Source: Helicobacter colisuis
GTDB taxonomy: Bacteria; Campylobacterota; Campylobacteria; Campylobacterales; Helicobacteraceae
Assembly (NCBI RefSeq): GCF_023646285.1
Contig: NZ_JAMOKX010000007.1
Location: 1 to 64,000 of the forward strand
DNA length: 64,000 bases
Direction: 5' to 3'
The notes under the pieces are model-generated. The model was not told the origin of the DNA and made no database searches. It saw only the letters and a list, made by a program, of their open reading frames with translations. How positions within the stretch are numbered: position 1 is the stretch's first letter; each line of letters begins with the position of its first letter. A program made the position numbers and the translations under genes. Of this stretch, positions 27,488 to 35,942 are shown piece after piece.

Positions 27488-28008
27488 AGATTATCCTCCA
27501 AAAATATTCCTTTTGATAGCTTTTCAAAGAAAGCATTGTAAATTTCTGCATCTTTAACACTCTCCATACCTATAACACCACCTTGTATGTTATAAAGAAT
27601 TCTCTGTAGTGTTAGACGAACATAATTTGATTTGTTATTGCTTGCAACAACTACCGTAGCTCTAATGTCCTGCGAAGCCTTAAGAACTGGCGAAATATTT
27701 GCTCCCAATAAAGCAGCAATAAAACCCATAGTTTGCTCCCCAATCTCCGCAGCATCTCTTGATTTTGAAGCTGAAATAACACCTAACTCTTTATCAGTGA
27801 AATCAATATGAAAGCCTAAATCCTGCATAGTTGCAAGACTAGCAGAGAAAATTTCTAAATAATCTCCTGTTTCATAACTTTTTATCTGTAAAGCTCTTTC
27901 TTCTGCAGTTGAAGTATCCATTTTAATCATTTCAATAGATTTCGCCCCACATCCACTCATTATCACCACACCAAGCAATAGCAAGATATAATAAAAATAT
28001 TTCTTCAT
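27484..28008 (-). CDS. Lipoprotein of unknown function, paralogue of its downstream neighbour
   Basis: The 174-residue product has a lipoprotein signal peptide with MSGC and Cys20. The mature region carries the shared TMQDLGFHIDFTDKELGVISASKSRDAAE block, then a small hydrophobic Gly/Ala stretch (MGFIAALLGANIS) not seen in the paralogue, then a beta-rich segment. It is the middle gene of three lipoprotein genes, 8 bp from the upstream one and overlapping the downstream one by 4 bp. No known family recognised. Its conserved pairing with a BamE-like lipoprotein suggests an outer-membrane task, which is inference only. Confidence 0.85.
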   Translation of the reverse strand: MKKYFYYILLLLGVVIMSGCGAKSIEMIKMDTSTAEERALQIKSYETGDYLEIFSASLATMQDLGFHIDFTDKELGVISASKSRDAAEIGEQTMGFIAALLGANISPVLKASQDIRATVVVASNNKSNYVRLTLQRILYNIQGGVIGMESVKDAEIYNAFFEKLSKGIFLEDNL

Positions 28009-28016
28009 ACTATCCC

Positions 28017-28415
28017 CTAAAAACTACTAGTATGGTAAGCAATATCTCTAACTTTATTTTGCTTATCAAATTTAACAATAATCGTTAGTGTTCTTTGAGA
28101 CTTTACCGAACTTCCACTATTTCCACTAAAACCTGCAATAATAATGCTTAATCCGCCATCAACTCCCTTATAGGCATTTTGTGTGCTTATTTTATCATAC
28201 ACCCATACTTCTCTCCTTTCTTCATCAGTAGAGATTACATTAGGAGAACCCATAATTTGAATCACCTCTGCAGAGCTCATACCGATTTTTAAGTCCTTTT
28301 GGGCTTTTGCCACACTTATTTTTTCATCCACATTAGGATTGTATAAACTCGCACAACCATTAATTAACAAACTACTTGATAAAAACAAATACAGAAAATT
28401 TTTGCTAATTTTCAT
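28017..28415 (-). CDS. BamE/OmlA-like small lipoprotein
   Basis: The 132-residue product has lipobox INGC with Cys21. The mature part reads AQKDLKIGMSSAEVIQIMGSPNVIS followed by EVWVYDK, the pattern of the SmpA/OmlA/BamE fold, where Gly-Met-x3-Glu-Val and a Gly-x-Pro turn are typical. BamE is an accessory lipoprotein of the outer-membrane assembly machine, but many proteins share the fold, so the role stays open. It heads a three-gene lipoprotein operon. AAGGAAG precedes the ATG. Its promoter region holds a C13 tract directly beside the likely -10 box. Confidence 0.8.
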   Translation of the reverse strand: MKISKNFLYLFLSSSLLINGCASLYNPNVDEKISVAKAQKDLKIGMSSAEVIQIMGSPNVISTDEERREVWVYDKISTQNAYKGVDGGLSIIIAGFSGNSGSSVKSQRTLTIIVKFDKQNKVRDIAYHTSSF

Positions 28416-28450
28416 TTAACTTCCTTTTTGTAAATTAAAATTACTCTGCT

Positions 28451-28469
28451 ATTATGCCCCCCCCCCCCC
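28451..28469 (-). promoter_or_regulatory. C13/G13 tract abutting the -10 box of the lipoprotein operon
   Basis: Thirteen C at 28457-28469 read as G13 on the transcribed strand and are followed at once by CATAAT (28456-28451), a plausible -10 box 36 bases before the lipoprotein ATG. A 17-base spacer would consist of the tract plus four bases, so a length change would alter promoter spacing. The promoter assignment is inference. Confidence 0.6.
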
Positions 28470-28552
28470 GCTAAATATTTGCTTAAATGATACTTAACAA
28501 CACTAAATTATAATTCAGCAAAATTCTCAAGAATAGCTTAACATTTTTAGTG

Positions 28553-28558
28553 TAGAAT
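28553..28558 (+). promoter_or_regulatory. Extended -10 element upstream of the periplasmic protein/two-component operon
   Basis: TGTAGAAT gives an extended -10 box 31 bases before the ATG at 28589. Confidence 0.45.
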
Positions 28559-28588
28559 CTTCTCGCAAACACAAAAAGGGAATTTAAA

Positions 28589-28948
28589 ATGCGTTTTTTA
28601 TTGGTTTTTATTTGTTTTTTTGGCGTGAATCTTTTAGGAAAAAATATAGAAGAAGGCTTAAAATATTTAGAGATTCCAAACTCTAAAAGACAAATTTTAA
28701 AAGAAGCTATACGAGAGCTCTATAAACAAAGGCAAAATTACCACAGTAATGATGTGATTTTAGAATATAAAATTCTAAAAGAAATCGCAAATAAGGGCTA
28801 TGGCGAAGTTAATTTTATAGAATATAAACAAATGCTAGAAAAAAATGATCAAAATTACGCAGAAGCAAAAATTAATTTTTATAGAACTATTGGACAGATT
28901 CTAGGCAAAGAAGAAATCACTTCCTTAATGGAATTTATAAGGGAATAG
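28589..28948 (+). CDS. Small secreted helical protein upstream of a two-component system
   Basis: The 119-residue product has a hydrophobic signal sequence (residues 1-17, MRFLLVFICFFGVNLLG) and then an all-helical, charged mature part with repeated Lys/Glu and Tyr. Size, helical content and position directly before a response regulator and kinase recall periplasmic accessory proteins such as CpxP or Spy, but no LTxxQ motif is present, so this is analogy only. AAAGGGAA precedes the ATG. The stop overlaps the GTG just ahead of the regulator start. Confidence 0.75.
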   Translation: MRFLLVFICFFGVNLLGKNIEEGLKYLEIPNSKRQILKEAIRELYKQRQNYHSNDVILEYKILKEIANKGYGEVNFIEYKQMLEKNDQNYAEAKINFYRTIGQILGKEEITSLMEFIRE

Positions 28949-28950
28949 TG

Positions 28951-29619
28951 ATGTATCAAATTTTAATCGTTGAAGATGATTTGGATATGCAAAAATTACT
29001 AGTTGATTACCTAAAAAAAAGTGGTATGGAAGCAGTGGCAACGCATAGCCCAAATGAAGCTCTAGAAATGCTAAAATTAAAAAGGAATTTTGATTTAGCA
29101 GTGCTTGATATTATGTTGCCTGAAATGGATGGATTGGAGCTCTGCAAGAAGATAAGAGAAATTAGCGATTTGCCTATTATTATGTCTTCTGCAAGAGGAG
29201 ATATTGGCAGCAAAATTTTAGGCTTTGAGAGAGGTGCTGATGATTATCTTGCAAAATCTTATGAGCCCATAGAACTAGTCGCAAGAATCAATGCCTTATT
29301 AAAACGATACTCTGCTAATCAAGTGATACATTATGAAGACCTAGAGATTGATAATAATAAGCACAAAGTTACTTTAGATGGATATTCTATTGATCTTACT
29401 CCAGCAGAATTTGAAATTTTAAATCTCCTAATTTCCAACAAAGGCAAACCTTACTCAAGAGAATCACTCTCTCAAGCCATCTCAAGTATCGCCCCTGATT
29501 CCTCACTAAGAAGCATTGACACACACATTAGAAATCTACGCGCAAAACTCGGAGATGATGCAAAAGAACCCAAATACATACAATCTGTTTGGGGAATAGG
29601 ATATAAATTCTGTGATTAA
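28951..29619 (+). CDS. OmpR-family response regulator
   Basis: The 222-residue protein has a receiver domain (about 1-120) with the acidic pair in IVEDD, phospho-acceptor Asp53 in LAVLDIMLPEMDG, and the lysine in DDYLAKSYEP where the usual Lys-Pro is Lys-Ser. A winged-helix DNA-binding domain (about 130-222) has the LTPAEFEILNLL and SIDTHIRNLRAKLGD signatures. ATG at 28951 with AAGGG upstream is preferred to the GTG three bases earlier. It overlaps the kinase gene by 8 bp. Targets are unknown; the divergent lipoprotein operon is an obvious candidate. Confidence 0.93.
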   Translation: MYQILIVEDDLDMQKLLVDYLKKSGMEAVATHSPNEALEMLKLKRNFDLAVLDIMLPEMDGLELCKKIREISDLPIIMSSARGDIGSKILGFERGADDYLAKSYEPIELVARINALLKRYSANQVIHYEDLEIDNNKHKVTLDGYSIDLTPAEFEILNLLISNKGKPYSRESLSQAISSIAPDSSLRSIDTHIRNLRAKLGDDAKEPKYIQSVWGIGYKFCD

Positions 29620-30850
29620 AAAATGGCTTTATCCATCCTTATTTATCCAAATTTATCTGCTTTTTTTTATTTCTATTATTATTAGTGTTATTATCACTTA
29701 TTCTCTAAACATTGCTAATTTACGCCAAAATGAAGAAAAAATCATCTCCCAAACAACCTTTTTAGCGCAACAATCTATGTTAGAACTCATTAATGGAAAT
29801 ATTCGCAGAATCCATACTCTTATTAAAAGCTATGATTTTGTGCGCATAGACAAAATCCCCCAAGAATCAACTATTATTTACAAAAGTAGCGACACTCTAG
29901 CTAAAATGCAAGTTTTTAAATTTCATCAAAATTACGGCTTTGGATTAGAATATCTAGGAGAATCTTACATAGCACAAAAAGATTTCAAAGAACAGCTTTC
30001 TATTAATAATAATCCCATTCTTTGGATTCTTTTAGATTTTCTAGTCCTGCTTCTTACTTTTGCAATTATCTTAGCTATTTTGCACCCTATGAAAGTTTTG
30101 AGAAATTCTTTAGAGGAATTCACCAAAGGTAATTACAAAGTCCGTATTAAAATACCAAAAGAACCCGAACAAGCACTGCTTGCACGCAGTTTCAATGAAA
30201 TGGCAACAAAAATTTCTAAACTCATGGAGATAAGAGAATTTATCTTACGCAATATCGGACACGAGCTAAAAACACCAATCTCTAAAGCAAAACTAGCACT
30301 AGAATTTATCCCGCCAAGCCCTAATAAAGAAATTTTAAACAAAGCAATCCAAAATCTAGATACTCTAACAAGCCAAATTCTAACTTTTGAAAAAGTGCAA
30401 GAAGGCAGGGATTTGTTGGAGTTTAAAGAATTTTTTGTTGAATCGCTAGTCTTAGAGACGCTAAGCCATATGTTTATAAGCGAAGATGAAGTGGAAGTCA
30501 AAATCAGCGAAAATTTTAAAATTCACGGAGACTTAAATTTTCTCTCCATTGCCCTAAAAAATCTTATCGAAAATGCCAAAAAATATAAAAGTGGTGGAAA
30601 AATAGAGATTTTTACCCAAAAGCAAGACAATTGCTTCTGTCTTGGAGTAAGCAATGAGGGAGAGAAATTGCAAAGAGAAATTTGGGAATATTTTGAGCCT
30701 TTTTATCGCGATAAAAAACACGAACTTATCCAAGGACATGGTTTGGGACTTGGAATCATTAAAGGAATTTTAGAATTGCATCATCTGGAATTAAAATATC
30801 AATACAAAAACAATCGTCATTATTTTATGATTTTATTTAAAGGAATATAA
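29612..30850 (+). CDS. Membrane sensor histidine kinase
   Basis: The 412-residue protein has a membrane helix at about 10-32, a periplasmic loop of about 105 residues, a second helix at about 137-158, a HAMP segment, the phospho-acceptor His217 in NIGHELKTPISKAK, and an ATPase domain with the N-box NLIENAKKY and the G-box GLGLGIIKG. The start is GTG, inside the regulator's 3' end. Together with the preceding secreted protein and regulator it forms a three-gene signalling operon. The signal is unknown. It resembles the arsS-like kinase at 49204 only in general plan. Confidence 0.92.
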   Translation: MIKKWLYPSLFIQIYLLFFISIIISVIITYSLNIANLRQNEEKIISQTTFLAQQSMLELINGNIRRIHTLIKSYDFVRIDKIPQESTIIYKSSDTLAKMQVFKFHQNYGFGLEYLGESYIAQKDFKEQLSINNNPILWILLDFLVLLLTFAIILAILHPMKVLRNSLEEFTKGNYKVRIKIPKEPEQALLARSFNEMATKISKLMEIREFILRNIGHELKTPISKAKLALEFIPPSPNKEILNKAIQNLDTLTSQILTFEKVQEGRDLLEFKEFFVESLVLETLSHMFISEDEVEVKISENFKIHGDLNFLSIALKNLIENAKKYKSGGKIEIFTQKQDNCFCLGVSNEGEKLQREIWEYFEPFYRDKKHELIQGHGLGLGIIKGILELHHLELKYQYKNNRHYFMILFKGI

Positions 30851-31782
30851 TGCAAGAATTTATCGGGATTGACTTAGGAAGCAATTCTTTGCGTGGAATT
30901 AGAATGAATACTCATTATGAAGTGCTTGGCGAATATGAGGCAGTCGTAAGAAGTGCAGAGGGTTTAAGTGAGAGTGGAAAAATTTGCAATGCGGCATTAG
31001 AGCGAATTATTCTTGGATTGCAAAATCTCAAAAAAGCTTTAAAAATTAAGCCACAAGATAAAATCATTGCTCTCACAACACAGGCTATGCGCCAAGCAAC
31101 AAACTCCCAAGAAGTCCTAGAAATTATCGCGCAAAAAACACAAATCACCTTTCAAATCATCAAAGGAGAAGAAGAAGCCTATATTACTTCTCTAGCACCA
31201 CAAAGATCAATCAAAAAACTCGCACAAATCAATCCAAAATATCAAAAAGACTGCTTTGTTATTGTGGATATGGGTGGGGCAAGTAGCGAGTTTATTTTTT
31301 GTGCGCAAAATGGAATCACAGCAAAAAGCTTTGAAATAGGAATTGTGCAATCTAAAGACAAATATAAAACTTTAGAAAATTTTATCTCCCATAAAGACAA
31401 AATCACAGCGCCTATTATAGAGTTTATTAATAAGCAGCACAATAAACCCAAATTTTTAGTAGCTAATAGCGGAACACCCACGATGGTTTGCGCTCTCAAA
31501 ATGGGTTTAAAATCCTATGATTCTAAAAAGGTTTTTGGAAAAGTGCTTAAGGTAGAAGATTTCAAAGAAGAATTGCGAAAGTTTGAAACTCTAAGCAATG
31601 AAGAAAAAGAAAATTTGGTAGGCATCTTAAAGGCTGATGTAGTACCTTTTGGCATTATGCTCTTTTTATTTTTTATGGAGATTCTAGGCTTTAAAGAATG
31701 CTTAATCATTGATGAAGGGGTGCGTGAGGGAGCTGCTATTTTAGGAATAGACAAAATTGACTTACGCCAAAAATTTCAATAA
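30850..31782 (+). CDS. Ppx/GppA-family exopolyphosphatase / pppGpp phosphatase
   Basis: The 310-residue protein has the ASKHA-fold signatures of the family: IGIDLGSNSLRGI at about 5-17, ALTTQAMRQATNS near 74, EEEAY near 102 and the VDMGGASSEF phosphate loop near 137. It ends before the C-terminal HD domain found in E. coli Ppx, as in the short Helicobacter and Campylobacter forms that hydrolyse polyphosphate and convert pppGpp to ppGpp. The ATG overlaps the kinase stop by one base, so it is probably cotranscribed with the two-component system. Confidence 0.9.
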   Translation: MQEFIGIDLGSNSLRGIRMNTHYEVLGEYEAVVRSAEGLSESGKICNAALERIILGLQNLKKALKIKPQDKIIALTTQAMRQATNSQEVLEIIAQKTQITFQIIKGEEEAYITSLAPQRSIKKLAQINPKYQKDCFVIVDMGGASSEFIFCAQNGITAKSFEIGIVQSKDKYKTLENFISHKDKITAPIIEFINKQHNKPKFLVANSGTPTMVCALKMGLKSYDSKKVFGKVLKVEDFKEELRKFETLSNEEKENLVGILKADVVPFGIMLFLFFMEILGFKECLIIDEGVREGAAILGIDKIDLRQKFQ

Positions 31783-31855
31783 ATCATAGATTGATTTTTG
31801 GTAAAAAATAAGTTAGAATTTTTGAATATACTTACAATTTAGGATAATTAGTGAA

Positions 31856-32056
31856 ATGGGAAAGATTTATTTTTATTTTAAAAAGTTTTATCAAAAATCA
31901 GATAAGTTTTTTCATTTATTGGTGGGAATGCCAAGCTACACCAAATACTTAGAGCATATGCAAAAAAATCATCCCGATAAAATACCTAAAACCCAAAGAG
32001 AGTTTTTTAAAGAAGCCATGGAAGCCAAATATGGCGCAGGGCGCAATAAGTGCTGA
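31856..32056 (+). CDS. YbdD/YjiX-family small protein (DUF466) without adjacent cstA
   Basis: This 66-residue protein has the complete short-family pattern: an aromatic amphipathic N-terminus, LVGMPSYTKYLEHMQKNHP, and the terminus EFFKEAMEAKYGAGRNKC. In many bacteria, including C. jejuni, it is encoded directly after cstA, the peptide/pyruvate transporter gene. Here the upstream gene is ppx/gppA and no cstA is visible in the window, so it stands alone. Molecular function unknown. Confidence 0.85.
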   Translation: MGKIYFYFKKFYQKSDKFFHLLVGMPSYTKYLEHMQKNHPDKIPKTQREFFKEAMEAKYGAGRNKC

Positions 32057-32087
32057 TAACCCCAAAGCTATAAGTTTATAGATACAA

Positions 32088-32112
32088 TTTTAGGGTTTAG
32101 GCTAACCTAAAA
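32088..32112 (+). terminator. Hairpin after the YbdD-like gene
   Basis: TTTTAGG (32088-32094) and CCTAAAA (32106-32112) form a 7-bp stem in the gap between convergent genes. Confidence 0.4.
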
Positions 32113-32118
32113 CAAACT

Positions 32119-32145
32119 CCAAAACAACTCACCTAGCTGTTTTGG
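32119..32145 (-). terminator. Inverted repeat at the 3' end of the PerR-like gene
   Basis: CCAAAACA (32119-32126) and TGTTTTGG (32138-32145) are exact inverted repeats spanning the stop codon on the minus strand, followed there by a T-rich stretch. Confidence 0.45.
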
Positions 32146-32540
32146 CAGTGCTCACAAATCCCAAGCAATACGATAGAAGTATCTTTGATTTTATAATGCA
32201 TTTGGGTTTCACAATCTTTTTTAAGTTGCTGTATGGAGCTATCAAAATGTATATCCGTAATATCCCCACACTTCTCACATACCAAATGAATATGAGGTTT
32301 TTTAATCAACTCATAGCGTTGCTTTTGATTAGGCAATTTAACCTCATCAATAATTTTTGCCTCCTGCATAGAAGTGAGATTCTTGTAAATAGTTGCAAGA
32401 GAAATAGAAGGGTGAATCTCCCGAATATTTTCATAAATTTCTTCAATGCTAATATGCCCTCTTTTTTCTATCTCTTTAAGAATCGTGATTCTTTGAGGGG
32501 TAATTTTAAGATTATTTTGTTTTAAAAGTTGTTCTAACAT
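32133..32540 (-). CDS. Fur-family metalloregulator, PerR-like
   Basis: The 135-residue protein has the Fur-family winged helix (about 1-80: NLKITPQRITIL, PSISLATIYKNL) and a metal-binding dimer domain. Two Cys pairs, Cys88/Cys91 in VCEKCGD and Cys129/Cys132 in GICEHC, make a structural zinc site. HIHLVCEKCGDI is typical of both Fur and PerR. Short length and similarity to Campylobacter PerR favour a peroxide regulator over Fur, but this is not certain. ATG at 32540 has AGAGG upstream and is preferred to GTG at 32543. AT-rich dyads in its own promoter suggest autoregulation. Confidence 0.85.
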   Translation of the reverse strand: MLEQLLKQNNLKITPQRITILKEIEKRGHISIEEIYENIREIHPSISLATIYKNLTSMQEAKIIDEVKLPNQKQRYELIKKPHIHLVCEKCGDITDIHFDSSIQQLKKDCETQMHYKIKDTSIVLLGICEHCQNS

Positions 32541-32580
32541 CACTAAAGCCTCTCTTTAATCTAACAAAATCATTGCTGAA

Positions 32581-32629
32581 TAGAATTATTATCATTTATA
32601 AAACTTTATCTTACAATAATTATTCTTAA
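32581..32629. promoter_or_regulatory. Candidate Fur/Per boxes upstream of the PerR-like gene
   Basis: Two AT-rich dyads lie 40-90 bases upstream of the regulator start: one around GAATTATTATCATTTATAA (32583-32601) and one around TTACAATAATTATTCTTAA (32611-32629), the latter with a perfect AATAATTATT core. Such sequences are common in AT-rich DNA, so the call is tentative. Confidence 0.35.
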
Positions 32630-32781
32630 TTTTTCAATTTTATATCATAAATTTTTAACTTTTTTGCCTATTTAAATTTGAAATTCCTAAAATCTTAAAT
32701 GATTTTATTTGCTTTAAAGTTAATTTTTTATAGGATAACGGCAATTTTTTCTAAAAATTTAGGATACGATAAGGACAAAAA

Positions 32782-34122
32782 TTGTTTGGTGCTATTACAG
32801 AAAGTTTTCAAAATGCAATCAATAAAATTCGTTTTCAAGATGATGAAAAAGCCTTAAAACGAGCAATTGATGAATTAAAAAAAACACTTTTAAAATCCGA
32901 TGTCCATTACAAAGTCTTAAAACACTTACTAGAAGAAGTTGAGCAAAAAACAAAATTAGCAGGAATCGGAAAAGAAAGCTTTCTGAATGCACTCAAAGAA
33001 TCACTCAATCATATCCTAACTGCGCCAGGAAACTATGGTTTTATCTTTGCTTCAAAGCCACCTACCATTGTTTTGATGGCAGGATTACAAGGAAGTGGTA
33101 AAACAACAACAACAGCAAAATTAGCTAATTATCTCAAAACCAAGCAAAAAAAGGTTTTATTAGCCGCTTGCGATTTACAAAGACTAGCTGCGGTGGAGCA
33201 ATTAAGACAATTAAGCAATCAAGTGGAAGTTGATTTTTTCTATGAAGAAAATAAAACTCCCATTGAAATCGCTAAAGCTGCCAAAGAAAGAGCCATAGCG
33301 GGTCTTTATGATGTTTTATTGGTTGATAGCGCGGGAAGACTAGCTATTGATGAAGCTTTAATGCAAGAATTACAAGCTATTAAAGAAGCGATTAATCCTA
33401 ATGAAATTTTCTATGTAGTTGATAGCTTAAGTGGGCAAGATGGGGTAAAAAGCGCTGCAACATTCCACGAAAAAATGGGTTTAAGCGGTGTAATTTTAAG
33501 CAAATTTGATGGGGATAGCAAAGGAGGAATTGCGCTCTCAATAGCCCAACAGCTTGGAATCCCGCTTCGCTTTATTGGTGTGGGCGAGAAAATACCTGAT
33601 TTAGAAGTCTTTATCCCTGAACGCATTGTTAGCAGACTTATGGGAGCTGGGGATATTCACTCTCTTGCAGAAAAAACCGCAGCTATCATTAGCGAAAAAG
33701 AAGCAAAAGATATTTCCAAAAAAATCAAAAAGGGGAAATTTACCTTTAATGACTTTTTAGCTCAAATGGACAACATCAAAAAAATCGGCTCTATGCAGTC
33801 CATACTTTCAATGATTCCTGGACTTTCAAATATGGCAAGCTCACTTAAGGACATTGATTTAGATAATTCCAAAGAAATCAAGCAAATAAGGGCAATGGTT
33901 AATTCTATGACACCCAAAGAAAGAGAAAATCCTGATTTGCTCAATGGTAGCAGAAAAAAACGAATTGCATTGGGAGCTGGAGTGGATGTAAGTGATCTCA
34001 ATCGCTTTTTAAAGCAGTTTGAAAATGCAGCCAAAATGGCAAAGAAATTCTCTGGAAAAGGTGGAATGAATGACCTTATGGCATTGATGAAAGATGCAAG
34101 GATGGGCAATCTTAGACGATGA
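32782..34122 (+). CDS. ffh: Signal recognition particle GTPase Ffh
   Basis: Ffh binds signal sequences of membrane proteins and delivers ribosomes to FtsY. The 446-residue protein has the N domain (1-95), the G domain with GLQGSGKTTTTAKL near 104, DSAGR near 185 and SKFDGDSKGG near 240, and the Met-rich M domain from about 295 with SMIPGLSNM and the RNA-binding SRKKRIALGAG. The start is TTG at 32782 with AAGGA upstream. It is the first gene before the rpsP operon and is separated from it by a long hairpin. Confidence 0.96.
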   Translation: MFGAITESFQNAINKIRFQDDEKALKRAIDELKKTLLKSDVHYKVLKHLLEEVEQKTKLAGIGKESFLNALKESLNHILTAPGNYGFIFASKPPTIVLMAGLQGSGKTTTTAKLANYLKTKQKKVLLAACDLQRLAAVEQLRQLSNQVEVDFFYEENKTPIEIAKAAKERAIAGLYDVLLVDSAGRLAIDEALMQELQAIKEAINPNEIFYVVDSLSGQDGVKSAATFHEKMGLSGVILSKFDGDSKGGIALSIAQQLGIPLRFIGVGEKIPDLEVFIPERIVSRLMGAGDIHSLAEKTAAIISEKEAKDISKKIKKGKFTFNDFLAQMDNIKKIGSMQSILSMIPGLSNMASSLKDIDLDNSKEIKQIRAMVNSMTPKERENPDLLNGSRKKRIALGAGVDVSDLNRFLKQFENAAKMAKKFSGKGGMNDLMALMKDARMGNLRR

Positions 34123-34137
34123 CTAAGCTTGTCTAAT

Positions 34138-34178
34138 AAATCTGTCTAAAAGGGAGTTTCTCCCTTTTAGACAGATTT
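34138..34178 (+). terminator. 19-bp perfect stem between ffh and rpsP
   Basis: The arms TCTGTCTAAAAGGGAG (34141-34156) and CTCCCTTTTAGACAGA (34160-34175) are exact inverted repeats around a TTT loop, extended by AAA/TTT on the outside. It sits 16 bases after the ffh stop. It is the longest perfect stem in the window and probably terminates or attenuates transcription into rpsP. Confidence 0.8.
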
Positions 34179-34220
34179 ATATCTGTAAAATAAGATTTAT
34201 TTTATTTAAGGAGTTTGCTT

Positions 34221-34448
34221 ATGGCAACAGTTATTCGCCTAACTAAAATGGGACGCAAGAAAAAACCATTCTATCGAATCGTAGTAACAGATAGTAGAAA
34301 AAAAAGAGATGGGGGTTGGATTGAATCAATTGGATATTATAATCCGCTAACAGAACCTTCCACGGTTAAATTTGATGCAGAACGCTTAAAATACTGGGTT
34401 AGCGTTGGAGCTAAAATGAGCGAGAGAGTGCAGGCAATCACAAAATAA
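34221..34448 (+). CDS. rpsP: 30S ribosomal protein S16
   Basis: The 75-residue protein starts [31 protein letters not shown], the S16 signature, and includes IGYYNPL. Start at 34221 has AAGGAG seven bases upstream; two extra codons upstream lack a better site. It opens the rpsP-khpA-rimM-trmD-rplS run, in which every junction overlaps, the classical ribosome-maturation operon. Confidence 0.97.
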   Translation: MATVIRLTKMGRKKKPFYRIVVTDSRKKRDGGWIESIGYYNPLTEPSTVKFDAERLKYWVSVGAKMSERVQAITK

Positions 34449-34687
34449 TGATTGAAGATTTTATAGCACTTTATGTCAAAAAGGTTGTTAGCAAACCTGA
34501 AAAAATCCAAGTCACCAAAAAAGAATTGGATACTAATTTTTATGAAATAGAAATTATATCTTCAGAACAAGACATTGGAAGATTAATTGGTAAAGATGGT
34601 AAAATGATTGGTGCTATTAAAACTATCATTTCTGGCTCAAAAGCAAAAGATGGCAATTCTTATCGCGTGATTGTAAAAACAGAATAA
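34448..34687 (+). CDS. khpA: KH-domain RNA-binding protein KhpA
   Basis: The 79-residue protein is a single type II KH domain with the RNA-contact loop GRLIGKDGKMIGAIKTII. It forms a small RNA chaperone, in other bacteria with KhpB. Its ATG overlaps the rpsP stop by one base and its stop overlaps the rimM ATG, so translation is coupled. Confidence 0.93.
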   Translation: MIEDFIALYVKKVVSKPEKIQVTKKELDTNFYEIEIISSEQDIGRLIGKDGKMIGAIKTIISGSKAKDGNSYRVIVKTE

Positions 34688-35238
34688 TGCTTCAAAAAAA
34701 TAAAATACAAAAAGATTGGGTAAGTGTCGCAAAAATAGGTCGAGCTGTCGGTGTAAAAGGTGAAGTCCTTTTACACTTATTAACGGACTTTCCTGAATCA
34801 TTAAAAAGCGGGAACACTTATTTTACACAAAATGGTGCTTTAACTATTCAAAACTACAACAAAGAAAACTCTCGCGTGAAGTTCTCACAGATTGATTCAC
34901 CTCAAAAAGCCAAACAAATTACAAATTTAATTCTTTACACAACGCAAGATTCCACAAAAGAACATTGCACTCTAAAAAAAGATGAGTTTTTTTGGTTTGA
35001 TATTATAGGGAGTAAAATCATAGAAGAAAATGAGATTCTAGGCGAAGTAAGCGAGATAGAGCGCTTGGGAGAAAAAGATTTTTTAATCATAAAAACCGCA
35101 GAAGAACTCTGTAAAAATGGTTTACCAAAAAGCTTTCTAATCCCCTATGAATCGCGCTATATCTTAGAAGTAGAAACAAATCTTAATCCCAAAATCATTC
35201 ACACTCAACTTTGCAAAGTCATTTTAGAAAATAGCTAA
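34687..35238 (+). CDS. rimM: 16S rRNA processing protein RimM
   Basis: RimM binds S19 and helps mature the 30S head. The 183-residue protein has the N-terminal RimM domain (VAKIGRAVGVKGEVLLHLLTD at about 14-34) and a C-terminal PRC-barrel-like domain (KDEFFWFDIIGSKI near 98-111, then IPYESRYILEVE). Overlaps of one base with khpA and trmD place it in the operon. Confidence 0.94.
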   Translation: MLQKNKIQKDWVSVAKIGRAVGVKGEVLLHLLTDFPESLKSGNTYFTQNGALTIQNYNKENSRVKFSQIDSPQKAKQITNLILYTTQDSTKEHCTLKKDEFFWFDIIGSKIIEENEILGEVSEIERLGEKDFLIIKTAEELCKNGLPKSFLIPYESRYILEVETNLNPKIIHTQLCKVILENS

Positions 35239-35942
35239 TGTATTTTTCTTTTGTTACCCTATTCCCTCATCTTATAAAATCCTATTTTAGCGATTCTATT
35301 CTACATCGCGCCATAGAAACCAAAAAAATTTCTATAGATTTTATTAACCCCAGGGATTTTAGTAAAAATCGTTTTTTGAAAGTTGATGATTATCAAATAG
35401 GAGGTGGAGCGGGATTAGTGTTAGAGCCTTTTGCGATAAGCGAAGCTTTAGAAAAGCTAAAAAAGTGTGATTCTAAAGCTCACATTATCTTCCTTACACC
35501 TTGTGGCAAAACTTTCAACCAAAGAGATTCTAAACGACTTGCAAAAAAAGAACATGTTGTTTTAGTTTGCGGACGCTATGAGGGATTTGATGAAAGACTA
35601 ATTGAGCTTTATGCCGATGAAGTTTTAAGCGTTGGGGATTTTATTCTAACTGGCGGAGAATTAGCCGCTTTATGTCTTTGTGATAGTATTTCAAGACAGA
35701 TTGATGGAGTACTTGGAAATAGCCAATCACTCCAAGGTGAGAGCTATGAAGAGTTTTTATTAGAAGCACCCAATTTTGTAAAACCATATATTTTTAAAAA
35801 TTTAAGTGTCCCTTCAGAGTATTCAAAGGGAAATCATGCTAAAATTCACGATTTAAAATTAAAGGCATCAGAGGCAAAGACAAGATTCCATAGAATTGAC
35901 CTCTATTGGCAATACAAACAAAGGTTGAAAAATGAGAAATAA
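35238..35942 (+). CDS. trmD: tRNA (guanine-N1)-methyltransferase
   Basis: TrmD methylates G37 of tRNAs reading CNN codons and prevents frameshifting. The 234-residue SPOUT-class enzyme shows [15 protein letters not shown] near 50-64, [13 protein letters not shown] near 110-122, and the knot segment [14 protein letters not shown] near 133-146. It overlaps rplS by 11 bp. Confidence 0.96.
   Translation: MYFSFVTLFPHLIKSYFSDSILHRAIETKKISIDFINPRDFSKNRFLKVDDYQIGGGAGLVLEPFAISEALEKLKKCDSKAHIIFLTPCGKTFNQRDSKRLAKKEHVVLVCGRYEGFDERLIELYADEVLSVGDFILTGGELAALCLCDSISRQIDGVLGNSQSLQGESYEEFLLEAPNFVKPYIFKNLSVPSEYSKGNHAKIHDLKLKASEAKTRFHRIDLYWQYKQRLKNEK

Noticed and set aside
31856..32056. YbdD-like frame as a random small ORF
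   Set aside because: The match to the whole DUF466 pattern including the conserved terminal Lys-Tyr-Gly region makes it a real gene.
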